The notes below the pieces were generated by a model. The model worked only from the letters and a program-made list of their open reading frames with translations, made no database searches and was not told where the DNA came from. Both the position numbers and the translations under genes were made by a program. From positions 496,001 to 560,000 of the forward strand of contig JADKAL010000014.1 of NCBI GenBank assembly GCA_016715325.1: a DNA stretch of 64,000 nt, given 5' to 3'. This DNA is from Methylococcaceae bacterium. Its GTDB lineage: Bacteria > Pseudomonadota > Gammaproteobacteria > Methylococcales > Methylomonadaceae. Positions within the stretch are counted from its first letter, which is position 1. Every line of letters begins with the position of its first letter. Positions 48,573 to 57,381 of the stretch are shown piece after piece.

Positions 48573-49079
48573 ATGATAAAGAGCATAAAGATACTTGGAT
48601 TATTCTTATTAGCGTTAAGCTTGTCGGCGCAAGCGGAAAAAATCGGTTCGGTTGATACCGATTTCAAATTGATCGGGCCGGATAACAAAATTGAAATCGA
48701 AGCTTTCGACGACGAAGGCGTTCCCGGTGTAACGTGTTACATCAGCCGGGCGAAAACCGGCGGACTTTCGGGCGCTGTCGGCATTGCGGAAGACAAGGCC
48801 GATGCGTCGCTGAGCTGCCATCAAACCGGGCCGATAACTTTGAACGATAAAATCAAAGCCGGCAAAGAAGACGGCGACGATGTGTTCAAAAAACGTACGT
48901 CGCTGGTTTTTAAATCGATGCAAGTCGTGCGCTTCTACGACAAGAAACATAATGCGCTCGTTTATATGGTCTATAGCGACCGGATTTTGAAAGGTTCGCC
49001 GAATAACAGCATTACTGCCGTACCGATCTTGCCGTGGCCGGGTCAGTCGTCTGCAAATACGGTTCCGGCTGGAAAGTAG
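48573..49079 (+). CDS. creA: CreA family periplasmic protein
   Basis: From ATG 48573 the product is 168 residues with a signal peptide ending SAQA. A CreA domain follows: [42 protein letters not shown] region, two conserved cysteines ([13 protein letters not shown]), and [16 protein letters not shown]. The biochemical role is unknown. An in-frame TTG at 48555 would put six residues ahead of the signal peptide and is less likely. Confidence 0.9.
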   Translation: MIKSIKILGLFLLALSLSAQAEKIGSVDTDFKLIGPDNKIEIEAFDDEGVPGVTCYISRAKTGGLSGAVGIAEDKADASLSCHQTGPITLNDKIKAGKEDGDDVFKKRTSLVFKSMQVVRFYDKKHNALVYMVYSDRILKGSPNNSITAVPILPWPGQSSANTVPAGK

Positions 49080-49213
49080 ATTTCAGGTTTAGCAAATAAA
49101 AGAACGGCGCATTTTGTCATACGAATTGCGCCGGAAAACACACGCTTAATGCCGGTTATCTCAAAACGACAGATTGCCTTGGGTTTATCGGCATCGTTTA
49201 AAAATTCACTTCG

Positions 49214-49446
49214 TTAAATTTGGCATTGGGAGTGAGTACTTCGAAGTTTAACTAAGTCGGTTAAGTCTATTTGATAGCGCTCGGCACCTTCAATAACTAA
49301 AATTCGCGTTTTTCTGCGGTGGTTGTGTCAACTGCGACGCCTTCTACAGATTTATTGTCTTTTAAGGTAAGCCTGACCCGGTAATGATACAGACAGACAA
49401 TTTCCAGGTAATCGTGAAGGTCGCAAGCGATGGGTTTTGTCGTCAT
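49214..49446 (-). pseudogene. rof: Rof (Rho-binding antiterminator), frameshifted
   Basis: ATG 49446 starts TKPIACDLHDYLEIVCLYHY, then RVRLTLKDNKSVEGVAVDTT and EKREF before a TAG. Inserting one base in the AAAA run at 49299-49302 continues it as LVIEGAERYQIDLTDLVKL. That gives about 77 residues, ending at TAA 49214. This fits the Rof/YaeO family that binds Rho and inhibits termination. The lesion is again a single base in a homopolymer, so the gene may well be intact in the cell. Confidence 0.7.
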
Positions 49447-49517
49447 GAGTTTTTTCAATAAATAAAGCGTTATTAACGAAATATCTAACAGAAATGCGTA
49501 ATCTTAGGCTGCGTACT

Positions 49518-50096
49518 TTAGCGGATTTCAGCCATAATTTTCTTTATCTCATCCAATACTTTCATTTGTTGGTCCGAAGAGAGTTTAGCAAAGTCGTTTT
49601 CGAAATCATCTAGGCTATAAGTCTGTTGGCCTGAAGGCGTGTTACCTTCCGCAACGCTGCAGTCGGCCAAGACTTGCTGAATAGGGTTGGCGGCATTTTT
49701 GAGGCTGATTTCCGCGGATAACACCGAACTAATAATGGTGCTGATACGGATAAAAATCGCTTGTCCCGATAACAATTCTTTAGCGATTCGGTCGATTTGG
49801 TCGTCATAATAGCCTCGCCGTTTATTATCCTTAAAGGTTCTGAATTTAACGGAGACCGGTGGCTTTTTATCGATTTGATATTCAAAATCGAACTCTCTGC
49901 CTTGCGAGGTAATTAAACTGTTAGCTTGGGTAATCCATTGTAATTTATTATCTTTGCAAATCAGTTCAAGCCGGATATTGTCGTAAAGATTCAGTTTAGG
50001 AATGGGGGAGCGGACGTAACTGAAATTGAGATTATTCAATTTGTCGAAGTCTTTGTGATAAGTCCAGGTTTCCATTTCTTGGTTCGTTTCCGCCAT
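49518..50096 (-). CDS. Hypothetical protein, probably exported
   Basis: The 192-residue product starts AETNQEMETWTYHKDFDKLN and has a beta-rich middle (IRLELICKDNKLQW, FEYQIDKKPPVSVKF). A helical C-terminus ends in a DDFENDFAKLSSDQQMKVLD segment. I do not recognise the family. Immediately upstream, from ATG 50160, another frame encodes MNRSFIVSYLLILSMSFSSM, a good signal peptide that would run into AETNQ after a one-base shift. The true gene is probably 49518-50160 with an N-terminal export signal, frameshifted in this sequence. Confidence 0.6.
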   Translation of the reverse strand: MAETNQEMETWTYHKDFDKLNNLNFSYVRSPIPKLNLYDNIRLELICKDNKLQWITQANSLITSQGREFDFEYQIDKKPPVSVKFRTFKDNKRRGYYDDQIDRIAKELLSGQAIFIRISTIISSVLSAEISLKNAANPIQQVLADCSVAEGNTPSGQQTYSLDDFENDFAKLSSDQQMKVLDEIKKIMAEIR

Positions 50097-50347
50097 TGTA
50101 CATGCTGGAAAAGCTCATCGATAAAATCAAAAGGTAGCTGACAATAAACGAGCGATTCATTCCGTAGCGCATAGATAATCAGTCCTGGAAATAGTGCGAA
50201 GGGTTTTAATACTCTATGATTATAACCTTATTGTGGGTTGTAAGATTGTTTGTATCGATAAGGTAATGTATGAAATCTGGCTTTGTGAAGCTCTAAATAC
50301 TCGTGCTTTAGTCCATAGTCTTGTTAATCTGCTACTTCTCAGCTGAG

Positions 50348-51130
50348 TTAGGCCTCGACGCAAATAGCTTGTTCCAGATAATCGATCTTTTTTTTGAAAT
50401 CTTTTTCCGTATCGGCATGGATTGTAGCTATGCTGTAAAATTCTTGATGAATAGTTTCAAACGCGTCGACGATTGCAGGGTCGAACATTTTGTCTCGTTC
50501 ATTTAAGATGACTTTAACTGCTTGTAAATGAGGCATTTTCTGCTTATAAACCCGGCGGCTTACTAATGCATCGTACACGTCGGCTATCATGACAATACGA
50601 GCTTACAGCGGTATTTCATCACCAAAATGGCGTTAGATACCCGCCGCCATCCCATCTTTCATGATGGTTATAGGCAATTTCCTTTAGTAAAACTGTTAAT
50701 GGCGTTGTTTTTCCAAATCGTTTTCGACTTGCCGTATTATGTCTAAACCACGCTGAGGATGTTTTTTATGATGGCGAATTCTTCAGTAGTCAGCGCCCCG
50801 GGTTTCAGTAAAATTCCTATCCGGAATTCCGGTATTACCTATATCACGCAAAGGTGCCGCCATCGTTAAAAATCGATGTTATGTTCATTGTCAAAAAGCT
50901 CGCGAATCGAGGGAGGTTTTGTAAAGCTGTTGCCAAAGTCTTTACATAACCTTGCGTACGTAACATATGATTTGCACTTTCACCCTCTCGCATTATTACC
51001 ATGTAAACTAATGCGCGAATTGAAATATCTAAACCGGATAACTTAAAATCCGAATTTGGTTGATTATTGAAACCGAACTTGTACTCATCGTAATTTGCCT
51101 GTGAAAAAATAGTTAACCCTTAAATTAAGA
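50348..51130 (-). pseudogene. Decayed HD-GYP (c-di-GMP phosphodiesterase-type) gene
   Basis: The intact last 80 codons read IADVYDALVSRRVYKQKM to FDPAIVDAF, the C-terminus of an HD-GYP domain. Upstream, in shifting frames, are LKEIAYNHHERWDGGGY (HHExWDGxGYP motif), KPGALTTEEFAIIK and AAPLRDIGNTGIPD. The HD motif has His changed to Arg (HDIGK to RDIGN). At least four frame changes and one in-frame TAA (PL*ARIVMIADV) interrupt it. Some shifts resemble the homopolymer losses seen elsewhere, but the substitutions argue for true decay. Confidence 0.75.
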
Positions 51131-51811
51131 AAACAAACAACTTTAAGCCGGAGCTTTGGTCTGTACCCCAGACATCATCTGCGAGCTTTTGGGTACAAAG
51201 GTTTGCCGGAAGAAGCGCCTAAGCTATTTGTAAGTCCGTTAAGGACAAGCCGTTGTTAAACCTTCTAAAGCCGGATTAAATAGTATTCATGTGAAAAATC
51301 CTATCCCCTTGCTATAAAAAACAACCTAATGAATTGCTTTCTTGCGCTGATGAAAGTCAACGCCGAAAAATTATCAGTCTGTTTAAGGCATAGGTTCGAA
51401 TTTACATCTAGCTATTATTAAAGCAATTATTATGCCGAATTGTTTTTGGAGTCATTTTTATGGATCCAAATTCTTGCAATATAAAAGTAAATATGTTAAT
51501 AAAAACAGAAGGTTATGTTTGTATTGCTGTGTTTCGTTAAACCTGTAGCTGATTTTTATAAAGAGCGGAGAAAATAACCTTGCCTTATTTCGATCTATAA
51601 ATAAGTCGAGATCTGTTACTCTAAAATAGCCCAGTCCTACTGAGTTATTTAAAATAAAATTTTTAAAACAAAAGGTTATAGATACTATTCGATGGTTTGT
51701 AATGAATGTTAAATTAACACCGGCAACGCGCGCTTGCAATTCAACGCTTTGAGTGAATCTGACCCAAGTTCCGTATTTGACTAAAAATCTAAAATTACTT
51801 AGGTATTAAAA
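51131..51811. other. Intergenic region
   Basis: About 680 AT-rich bases follow the HD-GYP relic. One minus-strand open frame (51458-51739) has no ribosome binding site and phenylalanine/leucine-rich low-complexity content, so I do not count it. No repeat of the MITE family is present here. Confidence 0.4.
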
Positions 51812-51967
51812 ATGCTTTGTAAAAAGAAACCAGTTTACGGACCAAAGAAGAATGAAATAATCTCGGTTTTAAAGCAAAGAGGCAGTGACTTAGGACAACT
51901 GAAGGGAAATTGTGTTTTCAATACAATTGTCAGGAAATTACGATCTAATATTAAAAGCCGAGCATAA
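51812..51967 (+). CDS. Possible small basic protein
   Basis: A 51-codon frame (MLCKKKPVYGPKKNEIISVL to IVRKLRSNIKSRA) has a weak AGG upstream. It is lysine/arginine-rich and its NEIISVLKQRGSDLGQL stretch vaguely recalls small helix-turn-helix proteins of the Ner type. Evidence is weak; it may be chance. Confidence 0.25.
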   Translation: MLCKKKPVYGPKKNEIISVLKQRGSDLGQLKGNCVFNTIVRKLRSNIKSRA

Positions 51968-51989
51968 TCGTTGCTTAAATGATAGGACA

Positions 51990-52021
51990 GTTGTCACTAT
52001 AGCGTTGACTATAGTGACAAC
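51990..52021. terminator. Strong hairpin downstream of the PKD-LamG gene
   Basis: GTTGTCACTATAG and CTATAGTGACAAC are perfect 13-base arms with a 6-base loop. It lies 15 bp beyond the stop of the minus-strand PKD-LamG gene. There is no good U-run, so it may be a 3' stabiliser as much as a terminator. Confidence 0.6.
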
Positions 52022-52035
52022 GATTGATCAGCCAG

Positions 52036-53427
52036 TTATAAGCCGGTTCCGTAAATCGACATCGGTCCGTCTAGCGGGTAGGTAGTGCCGGTCGTCCATT
52101 GACTAGGCAAGCTGAGTAGATTACCTTCCGCACTGGTTTCCAAGGGGCTTACGCCCGATCCCATCCGGTCTCTAAATTTGATTTGACCTTTTGTTCCCAG
52201 AATGGCAATCCAATAAGGGGTTGTTCCTACAAGCGAGGTTGAGGGAATTGTTACCGTATTAGTCGCGCCGGATTGCAGGGTGCTTAATTTGCCTTGACCA
52301 AGCAAGGTTCCGGGGTGACCGTTTTTATCGGAATAAATACCGGCTACCAGTTCGGTGGCTGTTGACGTTGCGTCTAGATAAACTTCGAGCTTTGTGACCG
52401 TTCCGGTTTTTTGCGCGGTTGTTAAAAAAGCCTCCGCACTTCCGGCGCTGTTGTAGTCAACCGCGGCTTCAAGAAGTTTATTTCCCACGATGAGCGTTGG
52501 TGAAGTTAAAACTGGAGATGTTGGAGCATTGCTAACGGGCGTTTTTAAATCGGCTTGAATTTCGATTTGTGTTAACGCTCGATTATAGATCCTCACATCG
52601 TCAAGATGACCGTTGAAATACTCACCCCAAACTTTATTGCCGCCAATTTGCAATACACCGTTTGATTGTTTTACGGTACCTGTTACTTTACGGGAAAAAA
52701 CATTTTTTCCATCTCGATACATTCTTAAGGTAACACCGTCATAAGTTGAGGCAAGGTGAGTCCACTTATTGATTGGCATAGGGTTGTAAGTTGAAACAAA
52801 ATGTTCACTGACGCCATCGTTAAAGGCAGACACAGCTTTATCTGCATCTTCATAACCGTACAAGTTATATACAGAACCTGTTGTAGCTTGTTCTTTAAAT
52901 AAAAGACTGCTGCGTTTGATCGCAAGCGGTTTAAACCATGCCTCCATCGTAAAGCTAGTTGCAAGGTCCAGCGAGGCGCTATCATTAACGGTGACTAAAT
53001 CATTAACACCATCGAATACTAGAGCATTTCCGTTCTGGCCAGCAGTGGTTAGGGTGGGTCCGTTTACGATGCCGTTATTACCGTTGCCAGAGTTATCTGT
53101 AATCAATGAGTTGGAAATAGCATCAAAGTTATAAGCTACGACAAGACCATTTGAATTAGTTGATTGGGGCAGGATTGATATTAAGCTATTTTTTGTCGAT
53201 GTTCCATTCGTACCTGTAACCGTTAAGCTTACTGTATAAGTTCCGGCAGCCGAATAAGTGTGTGTCGGATTTTGAGTTGTGGCAGTCGCGCCGTCGCCGA
53301 AATTCCAAAGCCTGCTTCCGATATTTCCTGTGGAAGTATCTGTGAAGCTAATGGATGCGGGTGCCGTTCCGGTGGTTGAGCTGACTGAAAAACTCGCTAC
53401 AGGCGGTGGGACAATCGGATCAACCAC
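52036..53427 (-). CDS. Secreted FnIII-PKD-LamG protein, C-terminal part
   Basis: The frame holds a PKD domain (VASFSVSSTTG to GTYTVSLTVTGTNG, with WNFGDGATATTQNPTHTYS) and a LamG/concanavalin-like domain (VVAYNFDAISNSLITDNSGN, FTMEAWFKPLAIK, LDDVRIYNRALTQIEI). A C-terminal beta-sandwich of about 130 residues follows. The nominal start is artificial: the gene continues upstream in another frame, and one base added to the AAAA run at 53434-53437 joins them. It is a cell-surface or secreted carbohydrate- or protein-binding protein. Confidence 0.8.
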   Translation of the reverse strand: MVDPIVPPPVASFSVSSTTGTAPASISFTDTSTGNIGSRLWNFGDGATATTQNPTHTYSAAGTYTVSLTVTGTNGTSTKNSLISILPQSTNSNGLVVAYNFDAISNSLITDNSGNGNNGIVNGPTLTTAGQNGNALVFDGVNDLVTVNDSASLDLATSFTMEAWFKPLAIKRSSLLFKEQATTGSVYNLYGYEDADKAVSAFNDGVSEHFVSTYNPMPINKWTHLASTYDGVTLRMYRDGKNVFSRKVTGTVKQSNGVLQIGGNKVWGEYFNGHLDDVRIYNRALTQIEIQADLKTPVSNAPTSPVLTSPTLIVGNKLLEAAVDYNSAGSAEAFLTTAQKTGTVTKLEVYLDATSTATELVAGIYSDKNGHPGTLLGQGKLSTLQSGATNTVTIPSTSLVGTTPYWIAILGTKGQIKFRDRMGSGVSPLETSAEGNLLSLPSQWTTGTTYPLDGPMSIYGTGL

Positions 53428-53906
53428 CGTAATAAAATTCGTATAATTTTATTAGCAGTTCCATCCGCACCGGTTACAGTCAAACCTACTGTGTAACTAC
53501 CGGCTAGGTTATAGGTATGCGATGGGTTTGAAGCTGTGCTTGTTCCGCCGTCGCCAAAACTCCACGACCATTGAGAAATCGTGCCTGTTGTTACCGGCGT
53601 GAATGAAACCACCATGCCGGGGTTGCCGGTGGTTGCGTTTGCGCTAAAGTCCGCCGTTATCGTAGACGGCGTCGGTACGATGGTATTCACCTCATTTGAA
53701 AAGCTGCTTTCAACGGTTTTTGTCGAGTTGTAGGATTTGACTGCGAAAAAGTATTTCGCTCCGTTTACCAAACCGGTCATCTGATAACGGTTGACGTTGC
53801 CTACATCAACGCTTGTCGAGTAATTGTTAGTAGATTGACCGTAGTAAACTTTGTAACCGCCGACATTGGGCGAAGTGCTTGCATCCCAGGCGAGTTGTAA
53901 GTTTCC
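53397..53906 (-). CDS. Secreted FnIII-PKD-LamG protein, middle part
   Basis: From 53906 the frame encodes a fibronectin type III-like domain (NLQLAWDASTSPNVGGYKVY, NGAKYFFAVKSYNS). A first PKD domain follows (ADFSANATTGNPGMVVSFTP, WSWSFGDGGTSTASNPSHTY). It joins upstream to the signal-peptide frame by one extra G near 53905-53906 and downstream to the LamG frame near 53434. No authentic start codon exists within it. Confidence 0.75.
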   Translation of the reverse strand, partial: GNLQLAWDASTSPNVGGYKVYYGQSTNNYSTSVDVGNVNRYQMTGLVNGAKYFFAVKSYNSTKTVESSFSNEVNTIVPTPSTITADFSANATTGNPGMVVSFTPVTTGTISQWSWSFGDGGTSTASNPSHTYNLAGSYTVGLTVTGADGTANKIIRILLRWLIRLSHRL

Positions 53907-54010
53907 GCGAGTGCGAGTCTGCTGATCGAAAGCAAAATCAATAGGAACGGTAATCGGCGAAATAAAATCCTATTGAAGAGATCATTCTTGGAAATATAAA
54001 TTGAGAACAT
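53907..54010 (-). CDS. Secreted FnIII-PKD-LamG protein, signal peptide part
   Basis: ATG 54010 starts MFSIYISKNDLFNRILFRRL, then PFLLILLSISRLALA, a classical signal peptide with a cleavage site after LALA. The original frame then runs on to 53801 as nonsense. One more G at 53905-53906 continues it as GNLQLAWDAS. The whole gene (54010-52036) would then encode roughly 658 residues. Confidence 0.7.
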
Positions 54011-54792
54011 AAAATACCTAGATAAACGGATAAAAATCAGAGAAAGATTGGATTTCGTTTAAGTCCGTGCCTATTGCCGAACAAAATCAGGAGTCATCTC
54101 GTCTGATATTTAAAATCGAGACGAAAGTTGGAATTTGTAAATACGAAGTCCGGTTATCGGCTTAAATATGAAATTTGAAAATTAATCATGGAGTTCCTCG
54201 CAGTTTTCTAATAATGAAACATAAAAATGTCTATCGATTTGAATACTTGCTTAAGTCAAGTGAGTGTAAGTAAAGTTGAAAAAAATGCTATTTTCCTTGA
54301 CGGGGGTCACACTTTCGGGAACTAAAAAAATCACAGAAAGTCGTGTTTAGATGCGATGCGAGGCTGGTAAAAACATTAGAAAAACAATTTATTTCATTGT
54401 AATAAAATATATTTTGTGTTTAAGAAGTTACTGTAAACTTTGATTTAAACGAAATTGCAGATCGAAAATTTTTGAAATAAAACTTAAAGATGAATAGGGG
54501 CTTGGTTTAGACAGTTGGAGTGTTGTAAATAGGCGCTAAGTCAAAATTCTTTCGGAGGATTCTAAATTCGGCCTTTTAAAGTCTAAATACGTCGGCTACC
54601 CTCAAGAGATCCTTGTCAAAGCACAGACCAGTTTTCGACAGGCTCAATACCCGAAGGACACAAGGGCGAACAGGATTTAAGGTTTCATTCGAAGGGCCAA
54701 ATGTATTGTTGTTTTGTTTAAGCTTATCTGCGGCTTTGCGGAGCAGAGTTTTCGAAAGTACTCAAAGAGACGTTAGAGCAAGTAGTAAACGG
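54011..54792. other. Intergenic region with MITE-like copy B
   Basis: About 780 AT-rich bases lie upstream of the PKD-LamG gene and downstream of the SRPBCC gene. Apart from the MITE-like repeat at 54566-54702 I see no gene or strong secondary structure. Confidence 0.5.
54566..54702. repeat. MITE-like dispersed repeat, copy B
   Basis: It begins ATTCGGCCTTTTAAAGTCTA and ends GGGCCAAAT. The internal TTCGACAGGCTCAATAC and GGGCGAACAGG match the core of copies A and C. It is the most diverged copy. Confidence 0.6.
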
Positions 54793-55257
54793 CTAATTTT
54801 CTATTTTCCAACGCGCCGATAAATAATCCCGTCGAACGTCGAATATTTCTTCCAGCTTTCGAGCAATTATTGCCTTATTCAAGAGTTGTCCAAACCAGCT
54901 AAACGGCATGGCGTAAAACACAATATCTTCCAGTACGACGCCATTATCTTGTTCAGTCAAGCGGACTTCATGGCTCCAAAATTTGAACGGGCCGACCCGC
55001 TGTTCGTATACGAAACGATCCGGTTCATCGCAATGGCTGATCTCCGAAAGCCAAGCCATCGGAATGCCGAAAACGGCTTTCATAGCGTAATGAATCATAA
55101 GTCCGCCGTAGATATTCTCCGGTACAGGCGACAGGATGTCGATATGGAAGAAGTCCGGGGTAATTTCGTTGAGATGGTGGGGAGATGAAAAAAAACGCCA
55201 TGCTTCCTCAATCGGCATTGCCAAGGTTTGACAGCGATATAAATGATAGATTTTCAA
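54793..55257 (-). CDS. SRPBCC-superfamily protein
   Basis: The 154-residue protein has the START/SRPBCC pattern used by bacterial ligand-binding proteins: LAMPIEEAWRFFSSPHHLNE near the N-terminus, a central PDRFVYEQRVGPFKFWSHEV strand pair and a C-terminal helix (WFGQLLNKAIIARKLEEIFD). The ligand is unknown. The only family-consistent start is TTG 55257, directly before KIYHLYRCQTL; an in-frame stop lies just upstream and no Shine-Dalgarno is visible. Confidence 0.75.
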   Translation of the reverse strand: MKIYHLYRCQTLAMPIEEAWRFFSSPHHLNEITPDFFHIDILSPVPENIYGGLMIHYAMKAVFGIPMAWLSEISHCDEPDRFVYEQRVGPFKFWSHEVRLTEQDNGVVLEDIVFYAMPFSWFGQLLNKAIIARKLEEIFDVRRDYLSARWKIEN

Positions 55258-55360
55258 GAGGTAGAGGTATTTATGATTTAAACGTCGAATTAAAATAGGT
55301 TCGAGAGAATATTGTTCCTAATTCTAAGGCAATCTAGCATAACCGCAACAACCGTTTCAT

Positions 55361-55870
55361 TTACTGCGCAGGATAAATCAATTCTTCGGTTTTAAAACCC
55401 AACTGATCGGCCCTGGCGATCAATCGTTTTAAAACGGCCTCGTCCAATGTAGGTTCTCTTGCCAAAATCCACAAATAACTGCGATCCGAACCGGCAATCA
55501 TCACGTATCGGTACTTATCTTTATCCAGTTCGATGATATGGTAGCCGCCGTAAAATGGACCGAAAAAGGAGACTTTCAAGCTACCGATATCGGGCGATTC
55601 TTTAAAAAAAGCCTTACCGTAAGCATATTCGCGTACACCGGTTTCAATATTTCGACCGCTGTTGGTTACGTTCAATCCGCCGTCGTTATTTAGGTTGTAT
55701 TCGGCTGTAATGTGATCCAAACCGTCTTCGAAAATATTCTTTAAACGCGCAATTTCGTACCACTTTCCGGTATATCGCGTTGCATCGAATCCGGTAACAG
55801 GCTCTAAACCTTTGGGCGTGCCTGCGCAAGCCATTAAAAGAATCGGAATAATCAAAATAATCGTTTTCAT
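55361..55870 (-). CDS. blc: Outer membrane lipoprotein, bacterial lipocalin
   Basis: The 169-residue protein has a lipoprotein signal peptide with lipobox LMAC (Cys near residue 15) and the lipocalin signatures GKWYEIARLKN, the AEYNLNNDGGLNV strand and VMIAGSDRSYLWILAREP. It is expected to bind fatty acids or lysophospholipids in the outer membrane. It lies about 100 bp upstream of the SRPBCC gene on the same strand and may be cotranscribed with it. Confidence 0.92.
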   Translation of the reverse strand: MKTIILIIPILLMACAGTPKGLEPVTGFDATRYTGKWYEIARLKNIFEDGLDHITAEYNLNNDGGLNVTNSGRNIETGVREYAYGKAFFKESPDIGSLKVSFFGPFYGGYHIIELDKDKYRYVMIAGSDRSYLWILAREPTLDEAVLKRLIARADQLGFKTEELIYPAQ

Positions 55871-56056
55871 CTGAAGACAACTCTATTTAAGTGTTAGTAA
55901 TATTAATGTATCCGACTGTGAAAATATGGCAAGTTATCGTTAAAATTAATTTGTCTGAAGAATAGGATAGAGTTTCTAAAGGTTCAAAAGGTTTAAGAAT
56001 AGCGACAGCAACCTACGACTCTGATACAGTTGGAAAAAATTGCAGAGGTGATAGAC

Positions 56057-57325
56057 ATGACAATCGGGCATTCGCATGAACAAAAACCTAATCGCCAGAC
56101 ACTTTACGTAGTCATCGGACTCGTGTTAGGTATTGTTGTCGGTGAATTACTTAACTTGACTTTAGGTGGTTCAATCGAAACGGGGCAAAGCTCGGAGCTG
56201 AAACAAATCGTTAGCGTATTTTCCGTACTCACCGATATATTTCTGCGCCTAGTCAAGATGATTATTGCGCCGCTGGTCATCTCCACGTTGGTGGTGGGGA
56301 TGGCGAAAATGGGCGATAGCCATACCGTCGGGCGAATAGGCATTAAGGCCTTGGCATGGTTTTTCTCGGCTTCGATTCTCAGTTTGCTGCTAGGGATGTT
56401 GCTGGTGAATGTATTGGAGCCGGGAAAAACGCTGCATATTCCTTTACCGGAATTCGATGCAAAGAGCGGCTTGCCGGACGTTAAGCCGACACTTAGCACG
56501 TTTGCAGCTCATATATTTCCCAAAAGCGTGGTGGAGGCAATGGCAGAGAACGAAATCCTGCAAATCGTTGTTTTTTCAATATTCTTCGGTTTAGCTTGCG
56601 CTTCCTTGGGTGAATTAGCGCATCCGATGGTTAAATTGCTGGATTCGCTTACGCATATCATGCTCAAAGTGACTAGCTACGTAATGCATTATGCACCGGT
56701 GGCGGTTTTTTCCGCGATGGCTTCAGTGATTGCCCAGCAGGGCATTGGCGTTTTGTTAACTTACGGTAAATTTATCGGCGAATTCTATTTGGGTTTGATT
56801 CTGTTATGCGCATTGCTCGGTTGTATCGGTTTTTTCATTTTGGGACGAAAACTGTTTTCGCTCGTCAGCCATATCCGTGAACCGATGCTGCTTGCTTTCG
56901 GTACTGCCAGTAGCGAGAGTGCTTATCCCAAGCTTTTGCAGCAACTGGAACGTTTCGGCTGCGATGAAAAAGTCTGCGGCTTGGTGTTGCCGTTGGGTTA
57001 TTCCTTCAACCTAGACGGCAGCATGATGTACATGACTTTCGCCGTCCTGTTCATCGCCCAAGCCTACGGCATCGACATGCCGCTTGCCGACCAGCTTTTA
57101 ATGCTACTGGTTTTGTTGTTTACCAGCAAAGGCGTTGCCGGTGTGCCGCGGGCGTCGCTGATCGTCATTTCTGCGACCTTATCCATGTTCAAAATACCTG
57201 AAGCCGGATTGCTTTTATTGTTAGGTATCGACCAGATTCTGGATATGGGCAGGAGTGCAACGAATGTGTTTGGGAATAGTGTGGCTTCGGCGGTGATTAG
57301 TAAGTGGGAAAGAGCGTTGAAGTAA
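56057..57325 (+). CDS. Dicarboxylate/amino acid:cation symporter
   Basis: The roughly 422-residue membrane protein of the DAACS family has the signatures [34 protein letters not shown] and a C-terminal LLGIDQILDMGRSATNVFGN. It imports dicarboxylates or acidic amino acids with Na+ or H+. I place the start at ATG 56057, preceded by GAGGTGA at good spacing, rather than the in-frame TTG 56030. A paralogue lies 0.8 kb downstream. Confidence 0.9.
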   Translation: MTIGHSHEQKPNRQTLYVVIGLVLGIVVGELLNLTLGGSIETGQSSELKQIVSVFSVLTDIFLRLVKMIIAPLVISTLVVGMAKMGDSHTVGRIGIKALAWFFSASILSLLLGMLLVNVLEPGKTLHIPLPEFDAKSGLPDVKPTLSTFAAHIFPKSVVEAMAENEILQIVVFSIFFGLACASLGELAHPMVKLLDSLTHIMLKVTSYVMHYAPVAVFSAMASVIAQQGIGVLLTYGKFIGEFYLGLILLCALLGCIGFFILGRKLFSLVSHIREPMLLAFGTASSESAYPKLLQQLERFGCDEKVCGLVLPLGYSFNLDGSMMYMTFAVLFIAQAYGIDMPLADQLLMLLVLLFTSKGVAGVPRASLIVISATLSMFKIPEAGLLLLLGIDQILDMGRSATNVFGNSVASAVISKWERALK

Positions 57326-57381
57326 ATTTACTTCTATATAGTCTATATTTCATTATTTAACAATTGGTTGGGGCAATTGAA

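Noticed and set aside
51458..51739. 93-codon minus-strand open frame
   Set aside because: No ribosome binding site, Phe/Leu-rich low-complexity content and no recognisable motif in an AT-rich relic region.
51990..52021. Hairpin as part of an attachment site
   Set aside because: No integrase or duplicated flanks are nearby; its position after a stop codon fits a 3' structure.
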